Source: Rotaria socialis (taxonomy: Eukaryota; Rotifera; Eurotatoria; Philodinida; Philodinidae). From it: 64,000 nucleotides of DNA. The position numbers and the translations under genes were made by a program. Of the stretch, positions 22,716 to 34,126 are shown one piece after another (position 1 is the stretch's first letter; each line of letters begins with the position of its first letter). Under the pieces are notes generated by a model. The model was given only the letters and a program-made list of their open reading frames with translations. It had not been told where the DNA came from and made no database searches. The stretch is from NCBI GenBank assembly GCA_905331475.1, contig CAJNYU010003629.1:153740-217739 (forward strand), read 5' to 3'.

Positions 22716-25700
22716 TTAATTTCGGTATCTCATTAGTTCAATCCATTGGTCATTGTATACTTGTCGACAAGCCGTTTCCCATTCCATGATCATATCTTGG
22801 TCTAGCCGTTGCATCGGCTGTCTTTGATTTCGTCGTTGTTGTGATCGTCGACATTCATCGGTGAAACCATGTTTCCCCTTTTTACACCCACCGGTCGATC
22901 CAGCGCCAGATTGCAGAGTAGCGCCACAACATATCCATTTAAATTTATTTTTTTCTCGTTCTACTGCGTCCCGTCGATCGGAATTACTCATAGCTTCTGA
23001 CTCAATTTTACATAAATACAGCGTTGCTTCGTTTAGACTGTAATAGGCCAAATCAGCAGATGCATTATCATAAATGAAACCATCATGATGCGTACAAGAC
23101 CCTTGAAAAAAATGTATAAATAGTCACGTTTACTGTTCATATAACAGCCAAAAGTGAAAAGTAAGTAAAATTTCAAGAAAATTTGCGGCAGTACAGTAAT
23201 GGCTATTGATAAATACTCGGTAAAAACGTTTGATTAACTCAATTAAAATACCGAAACATGCATAACTTACCCATTTTATTTTCATTTTCTATATAAAAAT
23301 CTCGACATTTGACACATTGAATCAAATCTTCACTTTTTCGTCTTTCATCTTCCATTTCATCTTCTTCGTGTTTCGTTTGAGTAAAACCTACATCAACACA
23401 AAATTGGCGTAGTAAAAATGGTTCACGTGTAACTGCAATAGTCCATTTTTCAACCCGTTGAGCATCATTAGGCGACACTGTTGCTTCAATGACAGCTTCG
23501 CGAAATCTTGCTCGAACATATGTATAAATATTTTGATTGACAACCGAACTATTTGAAGATCGACCCATTGAACTTTCCGATTCACTTTTATTAACACCAA
23601 TTAATGAATCTAAATCGTAGACAATCAAGGAACGATGGTATGCAGCGTATTCATCATAACGTTCTTTCAATGTTTCAAATATTTTCTTTTCATCGTAGGC
23701 ACTTTGAGATGATAATAAATTTAGATCAATCAATTGTAACAATTGTACATTTCGATCTTTGCCATAACGTGTTATGCGTTCAAGAAGTTGTTGTAGATTT
23801 GTTTCATTTTCGTTCAGATTATGTTCAATAATAATATTTTTTGGTGCTCGCAATGTAAGATTACGTGCTTCAATTCGAACACATTGATCACATAAACTGA
23901 TAATGATTCGACCTGTATAAGTAATAGCTAGACTTCGTTGATCGTCTATTAAATGGGATATTTGTTGTAGATTATTCGCTGGATTTTGATTTGGTACAGC
24001 TAAATTACGCAAAAGTAAACGTGGCAATGTATCACTACCAAGCGAAATTTGATATTGTTTTGCTGTTTTATCAGCTAATTGTAGAGCATCAACATAACTC
24101 ATTTTATATGTTGAATCCTTGCGTAGTTGGACCATTGAATAGACGGTAATCGTTCGACTAAGTGCACTAGAACAAAAATTGATTTCACCAAAACTAATCA
24201 TTTGGAATATGTTGAGTTTGATTCATTTTGAAAAGGCTTAGAGTATTTTTTTTACATGTATTTGATGCATGAAGTCAATATGATACTTTTGAAAATCATG
24301 AGAAGTTGTTTTAATGAGATACATTGATTCTGAAAAGCTAACTTCGTAGATGTGTTTTAATTTGCAGTAGAATACAACACACAATAGAATTAAGATAAAT
24401 AACTTTCAGCGTCTGTACTGTTCGCTTTTTTGGGTTTCCAGAAATTCTGGAAATACATCAAATCAAATACGAAAGGGGGGATTTCTCCTTCTGCTTCTTC
24501 TATGTCTGTAACATCATTCGATTGTCTTTGCCTTGTGGCTATTCCGCTGCATACTCTATGCCTATCATATTCCGCTATTCGAAGTGTAAATGTAAACGAA
24601 TACAAGATTTACATCTTCACTCTATGTTTTTCTAAGCCATAGCTTCTCGTGTATCTTTTAAATGATAAACATACCCAACCGCTGCTCCACTGAAATTTGT
24701 CGTAGCAATAGTTAATCGTTCCAACATGTCTGTTTCCAAAACCCAATCTGGTATTTGTGAAAGAATATTTTGTCGTGCTTCTGATGATGGTCGACCGACA
24801 AAAAATTTCCCAGACATACGTCGTAGAAAAGCTTCATCCATCATATGTAAACGATTCGTCGCACAGAATATCATTAGATTCGGAATATCTTTAATACCCT
24901 CGATAAGACTAAGTAGAACACTAATCTTATCAACTTTGCCTTCAGATGAATCTTCATCACGTTTCGGTGCTAGAGAATCGATTTCATCGATTGAGACACA
25001 ACATTGTGTATATGGTATACGATTGCAACGTGTACATAAAGCAATAATGATGCGTTCAGATTCGCCAACAAGTGGACGATTCAATTCACCAGCGGCTAGT
25101 GGTGGGCCTACCATTTGTATACCGATTTTAGTTGCTAATTTACTCATTATTTCTGATTTACCCGTACCTACCAACGATTTAAAAAAAACCCGACATGATA
25201 CAGTGTTCTGCGCGTTCAGATACTTATAATTTTACCTGGTGGACCAAACATGATAAAGCCACGATGTGGTTTAACCAATTTTTTATGAACAGCTTTTTGT
25301 TTTTTATTCAGCTCGAATTGAACATTTTTCAATTGATTTCGTTTTTCATCTAATTCTTTTTCATAACCTTTAACAACTTTATTGACATCATCTTTTAATT
25401 GCTGATATTCATTAATATTTTGTTCCAAGTTTTGCTCTTTTTTCTTCCATTCTTGATCTGACAGTTGAACAAATGCAGCTTGTTCATGCTCATTACGGCG
25501 GTTGATATTTTTCATTTGTTCCGACTTCTTTCTTAAATAAGCAAGACATTTATCCTGCAATTCTTTTTCTGCCCTTGTTATCAACTCATCGTAGGTCCAA
25601 TAGATGCCAACCTGCTCATCATATAGATATTTAAGTGATTTTATCTCATCGGTCAATTTCTTTTCTTCGTTTTCTCGTTGTTCACGAAGAACTTGATGGT

Positions 25701-27393
25701 TATGTCGCTCCATCTTCAATTCATGCTCAGTTATTGTTAATGGAAGAAAAAATTCTTTCATATTATCGAATAGACCATCATCTGAAAATCCTTCTTCACG
25801 TATTTCTTGAAATGATAACTCGACACATTGCGGATCCAATTTTGCTATTGTTGTACTTGGTTTCAAATCGACAGTATCTCTTAATGAATGGTAGAAGAAC
25901 AGTTTGATCATATGTAAATTCGCTAATAATTCCGATGTTGAATATGATGCTACAGATTCTAAGAACAGAAAACGAAAAAAAAAATAAATCTAAGAGCTCG
26001 ATATTTATTTTCATATTGCTTAGAAATAATGCATTATTTTGATGGCATAAATTTCATTGTTGAGAAAAGTGTATGTGCCAAGTGACTCGTAAATAGAGAG
26101 CAGCACTATCCTGTTGAGTGGGAATAACTCAGCGTACTTTAAAAAAAGCAGGTGTGTACCTTGTTTTTCATTTTCATCTTCGAATTTTGTTGCAATTTTT
26201 TTTCGCTTTTCATCAACAGCTGTTTGCTTTTCTCGATCAACATATGTTTTAATTGTTTTCTTGGCATTCATGGACAATTTAACTATTCTATCCCAATCGG
26301 TCTCCTTTAAATTAGCTAAATGGGAATATGTTGTAATATCTTCGAGTTCTCGCAGTTGTTTCAACCATATATCATTCATGCCATTATTTTCTTTCAAACA
26401 TATATCACCTATAAAACTTTCCAACGAATTGGTATTTGGTCGTTCAATTGTCATTGCTTCTCCACTGTCATTGATTTTATTATACGCATCATTTACTTGC
26501 CAGTAGATCTGACCATTGGTAGCAAAACGCCATTGCTTTGGGAAAACTTGATCAGAACATGGTTTTAACCAAATATCAAATAGATCATGAAAATGATCAA
26601 AATGCCACGTACTAAAATCATCTGTAAGACTGATTGGTTCGACAAGACGAAATCGTGTTTGTGGATGAGCAAATGAAATGATGCCTCGATTTTCTAACTG
26701 ATGACGAATAAATGAATCGAGTACACATCCAAATGGTAATTTTGTTCGATCTTGCGTTACAGTCGTCGTAGAAGCTGAGTTTTGTGGTGATTGCCGACAA
26801 TGATCTGTTCTATTTTATGTCAAGGAAAGAGAAAAATGTATAATACCTGCGTGTCTGGGTGTTCTCATCATGAACAATCATGCCCACACCCTTCACTCTA
26901 CTCTCTTCGATTATACTTACACTGAGCGATTCTTAGTTATTGATGGCTGTTTTTGAATTTGTTGTAGTAAGAATTTGCTGATGAAGTCTTGAATTTCTTT
27001 TGTATTCATCTTCATACTTAGTACGCATAGGCATTCGTCTAAGACTACTGGTGACGTTTGTTGTTTACTTGTTGCTGGTATTGTATTCATTTTGTTATTT
27101 ACCAAAATCGAGTTTGCTTGATATAGAGCTTTCAATTGCATTTTCGATCTATGAATATCGTCGTATCTGACACACAATCTTAGATATTCTCTATCGCTTC
27201 CTTCTTGTATCAGATTCGATTGTTGACAAACATCATCTAAAGCTTTCTCGTTAATTTCATGATCGTCCAAATCATCGACTTTTGTCAAATTCTTATAAAT
27301 ACTCTGAATGTTTCTTAGATTATCCATGTTGATGGAACTTGCATCTTGTGATAATGAGAGATATTTTGCAACGGTCTTGTTTTGTTCTGCCAT
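22716..27393 (-). CDS. AAA+ ATPase with coiled coil and Cys/His zinc-type C-terminus
   Basis: Six exons on the minus strand (27393-26921, 26809-26160, 25958-25236, 25167-24675, 24166-23271, 23101-22716) chain in phase to 1206 aa. Order of parts: an N-terminal helical region; a small helical segment (about 300-355) that may be SAM-like; a long charged coiled coil (about 430-590); an AAA module with GPPGTGKS (about 613-620, split by a 68-bp intron), SIDEID (Walker B, about 675) and CATNR (sensor 1); a second lobe with a Walker-B-like IVYDLDSL but no clear P-loop; then CVKC...GSCTHHDG...WICCGA...GCKKGKH, a C2-CH-CC-CH spacing reminiscent of CHORD zinc modules. The AAA part should hydrolyse ATP to remodel proteins; the target is unknown. 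I do not recognise a named orthologue. The first intron contains a telomere-like hairpin. Confidence 0.85.
26849..26893. repeat. Telomere-like inverted pair inside an intron
   Basis: GTGTCTGGGTGT at 26851-26862 faces GCCCACACCC at 26882-26891, inside the first intron of the AAA+ gene. Confidence 0.5.
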
Positions 27394-27810
27394 GATTAAT
27401 TCTAAAATTGAAATACAAGTAAATCTTTAGTGTAAATGTTACTTGCTATGTCCTAACACTCCCACTCAAATCCATGCCCTTTTGTGACGATTTCTGATAG
27501 AAGAAGTGCTGGCATCGATGGAACTTTGCTTTATTTCATTTCTTCATATCATGAATCGTACCGACTACACAAAAAGCACACACTTAAATACTCAACCAAC
27601 CAAGAGAACGAAGGCTGATGACAGTTAAGGACAAACGCTAAGGACATCAAAACAAATACAAAACAGAGAAAAGGCAAATTACATGGTAAGAACAAAATAA
27701 CAGTCACGCTTAACTGTGAGCGTTACACTTTTGTATTTTTAAAATTACGAAAGATTAAAATAGATATTCCCTAGACTGAAAGGATAGAGTCTAGAAACCG
27801 TAATTCACCT
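27394..27810. other. 5' flank of the AAA+ gene
   Basis: No gene was recognised. The stretch ends at a short CTGT microsatellite (about 27811-27829). Confidence 0.4.
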
Positions 27811-28080
27811 GTGTCTGTCTGTCTGTCTGTAACAATGGCACAAATGACCATTTCTATGGCACAATTGACCATTTCTGTGGCACAAATGACCATTTCTATG
27901 GCACAATTGACTATTTCTGTGGTACAAATGACCATTTTCATGGCACAAATGACCAATCTTATGGCACAAATGGCCAATTCTTATGGTACAATTGACCATT
28001 CCTGTGGCACGATTGACCATTCCTGTGGTAAAATCGACCATTTGCATGGCACAATTGACCATTTCGATGGAACAAATGAC
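27811..28080. repeat. 21-bp minisatellite
   Basis: A CTGT microsatellite leads into about twelve diverged copies of a 21-bp unit (TATGGCACAAATGACCATTTC), from 27834 to the N at 28081. Because 21 is a multiple of 3, frames stay open in both directions with a seven-residue period (MAQMTIS forward), which explains the overlapping open frames. There are no unique spacers, so it is not a CRISPR array. Confidence 0.85.
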
Positions 28081-28081
28081 N

Positions 28082-28774
28082 TTATTTAAAACACATCCAC
28101 CTGCCTTGACTTCTGGCGCTGACAGTAGTTAGGATAAAATTCTATATCTAGAATGGATCAAATTTGATTCGATATTTTTCGGTCAAGATTTTTATTCGGC
28201 GAAGTTGGAGTCGGCGAAAATAAAATTCGGCGAAGCTGTACTAATTCATATTAAAGTTCTAAATATTCAGTATAATAAACTTAGTAGAAATATATAATCT
28301 ACTATTTCAAAGATAATGTTTTTATTTCACAACACTGGAATAAAACTGTGCCACACTGTGACACCAGTGATGAAAGCTTCAATGCTTTTATATTTAAAAA
28401 TCCAATATGAGTCATTTTATTTAGTGGGAAAAAATCAAATCGGTGGAAGACATGATGCCAAAATTTATTTTTTGTCGCGCAGTATGTTCTTTTGAAAATG
28501 TAAAAACAGAATTTACTTTGTCTTGGTAAAAATGTTGATCTTTTCGGTCATTATCTACCATCTAAATATTCTGCGTTCCTATTACTCATTTTATGATTCT
28601 ATACATACGAATTAGTACAGCTTCGCCGAATTTTATTTTCGCCGACTCCAACTTCGCCGAATAAAAACCTTGACCGAAAAATATCGAATCAAATTTGATC
28701 CATTCTAGATATAGAATTTTATCCTAACTACTGTCAGCGCCAGAAGTCAAGGCAGGTGGATGTGTTTTAAATAA
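28082..28774. mobile_element. Foldback with 166-bp near-identical arms
   Basis: The left arm (28082-28247) and right arm (28609-28774) are inverse copies, with one difference seen by eye. Both contain GGCGAAGTTGGAGTCGGCGA. The left arm begins directly after the unresolved base 28081. The 361-bp centre is AT-rich and non-coding. The right arm overlaps the left end of the next foldback. Confidence 0.75.
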
Positions 28775-29551
28775 CTCTTGATAGGAACAAGATAGAGACT
28801 TGCGGTTTTCAGCGTTTGATAGCCAGGACCCAGCAGCATATTTTTGTAAGCAAAATGTTTTCTAAGGAAAAGTTCAAAGACCGGTTTTTCAGAGGATCGC
28901 TGGAAAACCACATTGGATTTCTGAAAAATGTTATAGAAGTCGCTTGATTTTCTTACATATTCGGAATCAGCATCCAAAACTGAGCCGACTCGTATATGTT
29001 TCGAATCTTTCTACGAACTTTGTTTTCGTCGAGAATTTCGCTTCTGGTGTCTCGCTCAGGGGTCCGTCGAAAAGTGAATTCCATCAAAATGCCCTTTAGA
29101 CAGTAAAAAGTAGGTTCCAAGTTTGTAGAATCCTGTTAGAAGCCAAAATGGTAAATGAATAATCAACAAAAACAGCGTTTTGATGGAATTTCACTTTTTG
29201 ACCGACCCTGAGAGAGACACCAGGAGTGAATTTCTCGACGAAAACAAAGTTCATAGAAAGATTCGAAACATATACGAGTCGGCTCAGTTTTGGATGCTGA
29301 TTCCGAATATGTAAGAAAACCAATAGACTTCTATAACAGTTTTCAGAAATCCAACGTGGTTTTCCAGTGATCCTCTGAAAAACCGGTCTTCCAATTTTTC
29401 CTTAGAAAACTTTTTGCTTGTGAAAATATGCTCCTGTGTCCTGACTATCAAACGCTGAAAACCGCAAGTCTCTATCTTGTTCCTATCAAGAGTTATGCGA
29501 AAAGCATCCACCTGCCTTGACTTCTGGCACCGACAGTAGTCTGATAAAATT
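28725..29551. mobile_element. Large foldback element, about 390-bp arms
   Basis: The outer ends match as inverse copies: ACTACTGTCAGCGCCAGAAG near 28735 and its counterpart near 29540, followed inward by GGCAGGTGGATG, CTTGATAGGAACAAGATAGA and so on to the centre near 29120. The arms differ at perhaps one base in ten and by small gaps, so the element is older than the adjoining foldback. The open frames inside are mirror-image by-products. No transposase is seen. Confidence 0.75.
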
Positions 29552-31558
29552 ATCCAATTTGAAGTAGATTACCTCAGCTTTGATCTTTAAATTTAAAGCT
29601 AAAACAAGCATACCTTCAACTTTAACCTTCTGAAAAGCCAAAATTTAAAGTATATTTTTCAGAAAAAAAATATTGCAGAAAATCGTTTCTTTTGTTAAAA
29701 TTTGTTTTTAATGAAAAAAAATGTTTTAAACAAAAAAACACATTTTGATGAAAAAATCTATTTGAAGTTTAACTCTTTGGGCTGTAAATTTTGATCATGC
29801 TTATTTTAACTTGAAAGTAAAACTAGGCTGGGATTCTTAACAAAAATTTGGTTTATTATAGTCAATAAAATAAATCTAGAACAAAAAAGATACTCTTACA
29901 CTTGTAATCAAATTTTCTAATCAAATCTGGTAGTCAGTTCGAAGATACGGTTTACTTCTTTTCTTTTGTGCTAGGCAAGTAGTACATCTCACATGTTCTT
30001 TCAACTGTTCGATAACGATTTTTTAACAATTAATTTATAATGAGCTCTGACCCGTAGGGACTCGCTAGAAGTGCGCAGCTTCGGATGGAATAAGGAATGA
30101 ATGCATTAAAGTATTTATATTGTTTGTTTTGTTAGACAGCTCGACCATCAACAACATCTGTTTCCTTTTCACTCAATTATATGCATAAAATCATAAGATT
30201 TCTGTAAGATCTTACAGAAATTTTACAGTACGAATTGATACGATGGTCTGACTTTATGATTTTTCGTATGATTTCATCTGATCTTACAAGATCTGTGTCT
30301 GATGTTTTTGAGCTGGGCATCTTTCCGACCGATTCTTGAGGTATCCGTCCTCCGGAATCATTGACCTGGGAATGCTAAATTATTTCTATCAGCTTCTCAA
30401 GATATTCTTTAAGTGCCATACTTTGGTGATCATCTTTACTTTTTTAAACCATTGTTGAATATGTTATGATAATATTGTTGTTTTTATAATATAATATCAA
30501 ATATCGAAATTACCGCCCTCTTCTGTTGTTACTTGCAAGCTCTTCAATACAATAGACACGAACAATTTTCATACAAGGAGCGTAGCTGTTTAAAAGTGTG
30601 TTCATTCTTTTATTATCAATTGACTATATTATTATTTAACTTAACTATCATTTTCAAAACTGTTGATCATGTGCCGCGCTACGAAAGTTTAAGATTCTTT
30701 TTATTGAGATATTGTTTGTATTCTGAACTTTTAATGATATACCTAGCACAGTAAAATCTTTCTGTATTCTTATGTTATTTGTATTTTCTGGAGATAAATT
30801 TTACTCATTTCCCAGGTTCAAGAAACGGCTCGTACACGGTTTTCAGCAGCATAAATGTGATAGTCGTTTTTTAGCAGAAAAATGGCCCGTAAAACGGGCT
30901 TACAGCGAAATAAGGTGAAAGTGAATGCCTTATATTGTACCGTTTTATAGCCGTTTCAGGTCTTTTAAAAGACTGATTCAGATGGTTGGAATGATTGCGG
31001 TGAGCCATTTGATAAGACCATTTCAGATTAGTTTCCATTTGGTTTTGGTTTTTCAAACTTATTATGAGTACCGGCAATTCTACATCGTTACTGGTAGCCT
31101 TTTCGATAAATTTTATGCACGGCTAATATATTATGCATGATTTAAAAAAATCTTTAACTTGTTCGGATACACATGACTAAAGGTACATCAACAGAACACG
31201 AATACTATCACAATAAAAAGAATCAATTGGCTTAAAAGCACAGCGTTGTTAGAATATTTTAGTAGTGGTACTTTCTAGAGAATTAATTCCTTTGTTCATT
31301 GTCACAGTGTGTTCATTTTGCACATGTGCCTAAGTGTATTTACTAATTGCTAATAAACTTGTTTAGAATACAAGCAATGATACCCAGCCCAGGTCGAGCA
31401 ATACGGTACGCATGCTGTCCTAAACGGTTTGTTCACGGCTGTATCTGGTGACTATATTAAATTACCCGGATAGTGATTTAATAAATCGTGCCATTTACGA
31501 TAGTTTTCATGATGCTACAATTTCAATATTGGAAATACAAATCCGTGAACTTCGTGCA
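29552..31558. other. AT-rich spacer
   Basis: No gene was recognised. A perfect 22-bp palindrome lies at 30199-30220, with further related short inverted words nearby (30190-30300). Confidence 0.4.
30199..30220. repeat. Perfect 22-bp palindrome
   Basis: TTTCTGTAAGA joined directly to its reverse complement, with no loop. Function unknown; it may be the centre of a decayed MITE. Confidence 0.6.
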
Positions 31559-32553
31559 TAGCGGCGCAACCAAGATTTTAAGCTAGGGGGGACTCGGCCC
31601 CAAGACTCTTCAGAACTAATTAAAAACTGAATTTCTTCCACCTTTTTTAGGAGATGTTGTACTTGCTTGATGTTCACTAACATATTTTTCATGTTAAGAG
31701 TAGCATTTTAAAGAAAAACAACAATATACATTACATCAATACACAAAACAACAATATACACCAGAGTTGCAACCGGTAGGGTTTTTTCGAGACCGGTACC
31801 AGTACCGGTCTAAGCCGATCAGACCGGAACGGACCGGCATGAGTCATAGTTGTTTTTTTTCATCGTATATGAGTCACTATTGACTTTTTTCATTTAATAT
31901 CAGTCATATCTTACTCTGAATCACAATTCCAATTATTTAAGACTTCTCCTTCGTCACTAAGAAATATATTTTTGATAAATACTGATTTAATATAAACAAT
32001 ATATCTCATAATTTTTCTTAGAAATCGTCATTAATGTCATAAAAACTAGCTTGATATGCAAAAATAAACACTTTTATCATCTATTTTTGCAAAAAATAAG
32101 GGAAAAAGCGAAAATAATTTAAAAAAATCTAGACCGGGCCGGTCTGAAAAAGTCGCTTGTACCGGCCGGTATATCTGGCGGTGCCGGTAAGGAATCCTAG
32201 ACCGAGCCGAACCGGCCGTTTACCGTTACCGGTTGCAACTCTGACATAGACGACACCAGCAGAGCAGAACTGTTCTTTTTCTTTTCTCTTTACTGTTGTT
32301 GATCAAGACGAAAGTTTCGTTGTTGAACAAATAAATGACGATCGATTACTCACATTGTACAAAGACGACATAAACAGAACAGAATTGTTCTTTTTCTTTC
32401 TTCTTTACTATTGTTGATCAAGAATAACATCTAGATTGTGTTCTCTAACACAAAAGCCGCTCGAAAAATTAGAATAACATTAAATAACAGCTAAACAGAA
32501 ATATTTCTAGGGGGGCTCAGCCCCCTCCAGCCCCCCTCGTGGTTACGCCACTA
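31559..32553. mobile_element. hAT-type element hosting a second element
   Basis: It is bounded by TAGCGGCGCAACCAAG and the inverse of TAGTGGCGTAACCACG, with an exact 8-bp duplication TTCGTGCA at 31551-31558 and 32554-32561. GGGGGG-rich subterminal blocks (TAGGGGGGACTCGGCCCC and TAGGGGGGCTCAGCCCCC) also face each other. There is no transposase. A separate element sits at 31762-32243. A 116-bp-period duplication (around 32250-32420) follows it. Confidence 0.85.
31762..32243. mobile_element. Nested hAT-like MITE
   Basis: This is a 482-bp element with ends CAGAGTTGCAACCGGTA and the inverse, followed by subterminal ACCGGTACC and GACCGG words facing each other. Flanking 8-mers ATATACAC and ACATAGAC agree at 6 of 8, a weak or decayed duplication. 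It lies wholly inside 31559-32553, so it inserted later. Confidence 0.7.
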
Positions 32554-32561
32554 TTCGTGCA

Positions 32562-34126
32562 GCTCTAACCGATAAACACGAAGTAAGTGAAAGAGTAAGC
32601 ATGGGTTTCTCAAGTGAAGTATTTTTGCTATTTTTAGGAAGAAAAACCACGAAAATGAATCATAAATACATACACAATTATGTAGACAAATATCCTTGAT
32701 AGACATCTATCAATGTTTTTATCATCCGATTGCTTCTATAGATTGGTGCAATATCATTCGTTTTAGTAATAGACCTTGGTACCTATATTATTTGAAAAAA
32801 CAGAAAACAATGCAAACCAGATGGTGTTACAATAAAAAAGAAAGTAAAATATTCGAGAGACTATTGGCTCTTATTTATTTCTTATTAGGATTTACCATTT
32901 GTGATAATACTTCATCACACCATTACCTTTATTGCCGCTTGGTTCAACCCCTACCTATTCACGTATACGTATGTACCTAGACAACCTGAAAATACTGAAG
33001 AGCTATATAGAATTTGTCCAGACATGCTTAGAGACGTTTTGAAAAGTCACAATAAATCCCTATGAAAAAAGTTCTGACATAGCTGCTGAACTACATATGA
33101 TGTTGCTTATCTGACTCAGGTATTCTTTATCTAAGAATAAAAATGTTGTTTTTATTAATGATATACCATAGAGAATTTAATTTCTATAAAAATGAAGATA
33201 CTAGATTTGTTTATTTTAGGATGAAGCATTTCCTATTTACAATTCCTAAGTTCAAGGTATCCTGCTAGTCAGATTGAATATCCTCATACCTGTATGCCAC
33301 AGGTACTTGTTAAATACTTGATTACTTTCAAGTTGTTTCGTGTACTTGTTGAGTGCTTGAGGCGTATCTCTTCAATATATTTCTGGGTGCTCACTAGACT
33401 ACTTTATTGAAAGTTTTTTCATACAGTGCATGCAGAGTTGTATAAGTACTGTAGCAAGTACCTATTCCAATACGCAACCACTGAGCAGCTTTTCAGCGAG
33501 GTGTCCAATCAAGATCCTGTAACATGCCGGTAGCGAGGTACCTTTTTGGGTACCCTGCTGGATACTACTCCAGTAATCAGATCCCCTGAACGCAGTACTT
33601 GTACTAGTATTAGTAAAATTTTTATGTTCTTGCCCCAACCGATCAATAAATGCATCAACAACGTCATCATCAATATCAAAATCTTGGAATTTATTTGATT
33701 CTCATATTTTGCATTTCACTATTGAATTTCTTTTATTTTTCTTGGTGTTCATTTTTTTTAACTGTGTCAAAATGCACTCGTTCTTTTCCACCTAATTCTT
33801 TTTTTTTTATACATGAAATTCTTGATTAAGACATAGTTTCCATTTGACATGGATATGTTTTTAAAGTTACCGATGGTTTATTGTACTGAAAGATAAGAAA
33901 AAAATATCTAAATAGATGTTGCTAGTCTGTAACGCTAATTTTTCTACTTTTATTCAACCTCCTCCTTAGCTTCTCCTTTTCCAATAAAACTTCACTTAGG
34001 CCTCTTGACCAATAGATAGTTATGAGAACAAAAAGAGAGGTAATGATCGCAGTTAGCGCCACTACCTAACAGATGTAAAATTTATATTGATTTACTTTGT
34101 TTCCCGAGACAAAAGAAAAAGAAACG
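32562..34126. other. Spacer before the conserved gene block
   Basis: Repeated GTACTTGTT and ACTTGA words around 33300-33370 and GGTACC palindromes around 33540-33560 suggest an old repeat. No gene was recognised. Confidence 0.35.

Noticed and set aside
23604..23831. Plus-strand frame opposite exon 5 of the AAA+ gene
   Set aside because: A shadow of the coding strand.
24726..25229. Plus-strand 167-aa frame opposite the AAA domain
   Set aside because: It is antisense to strongly conserved exons and has no domain.
27811..28089. CRISPR-like regular repeat array
   Set aside because: The 21-bp units adjoin directly with no unique spacers, and the host is a eukaryote.
28747..29511. Three minus-strand frames of about 75 aa
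   Set aside because: They mirror each other in the two arms of the foldback, so they are symmetry by-products.
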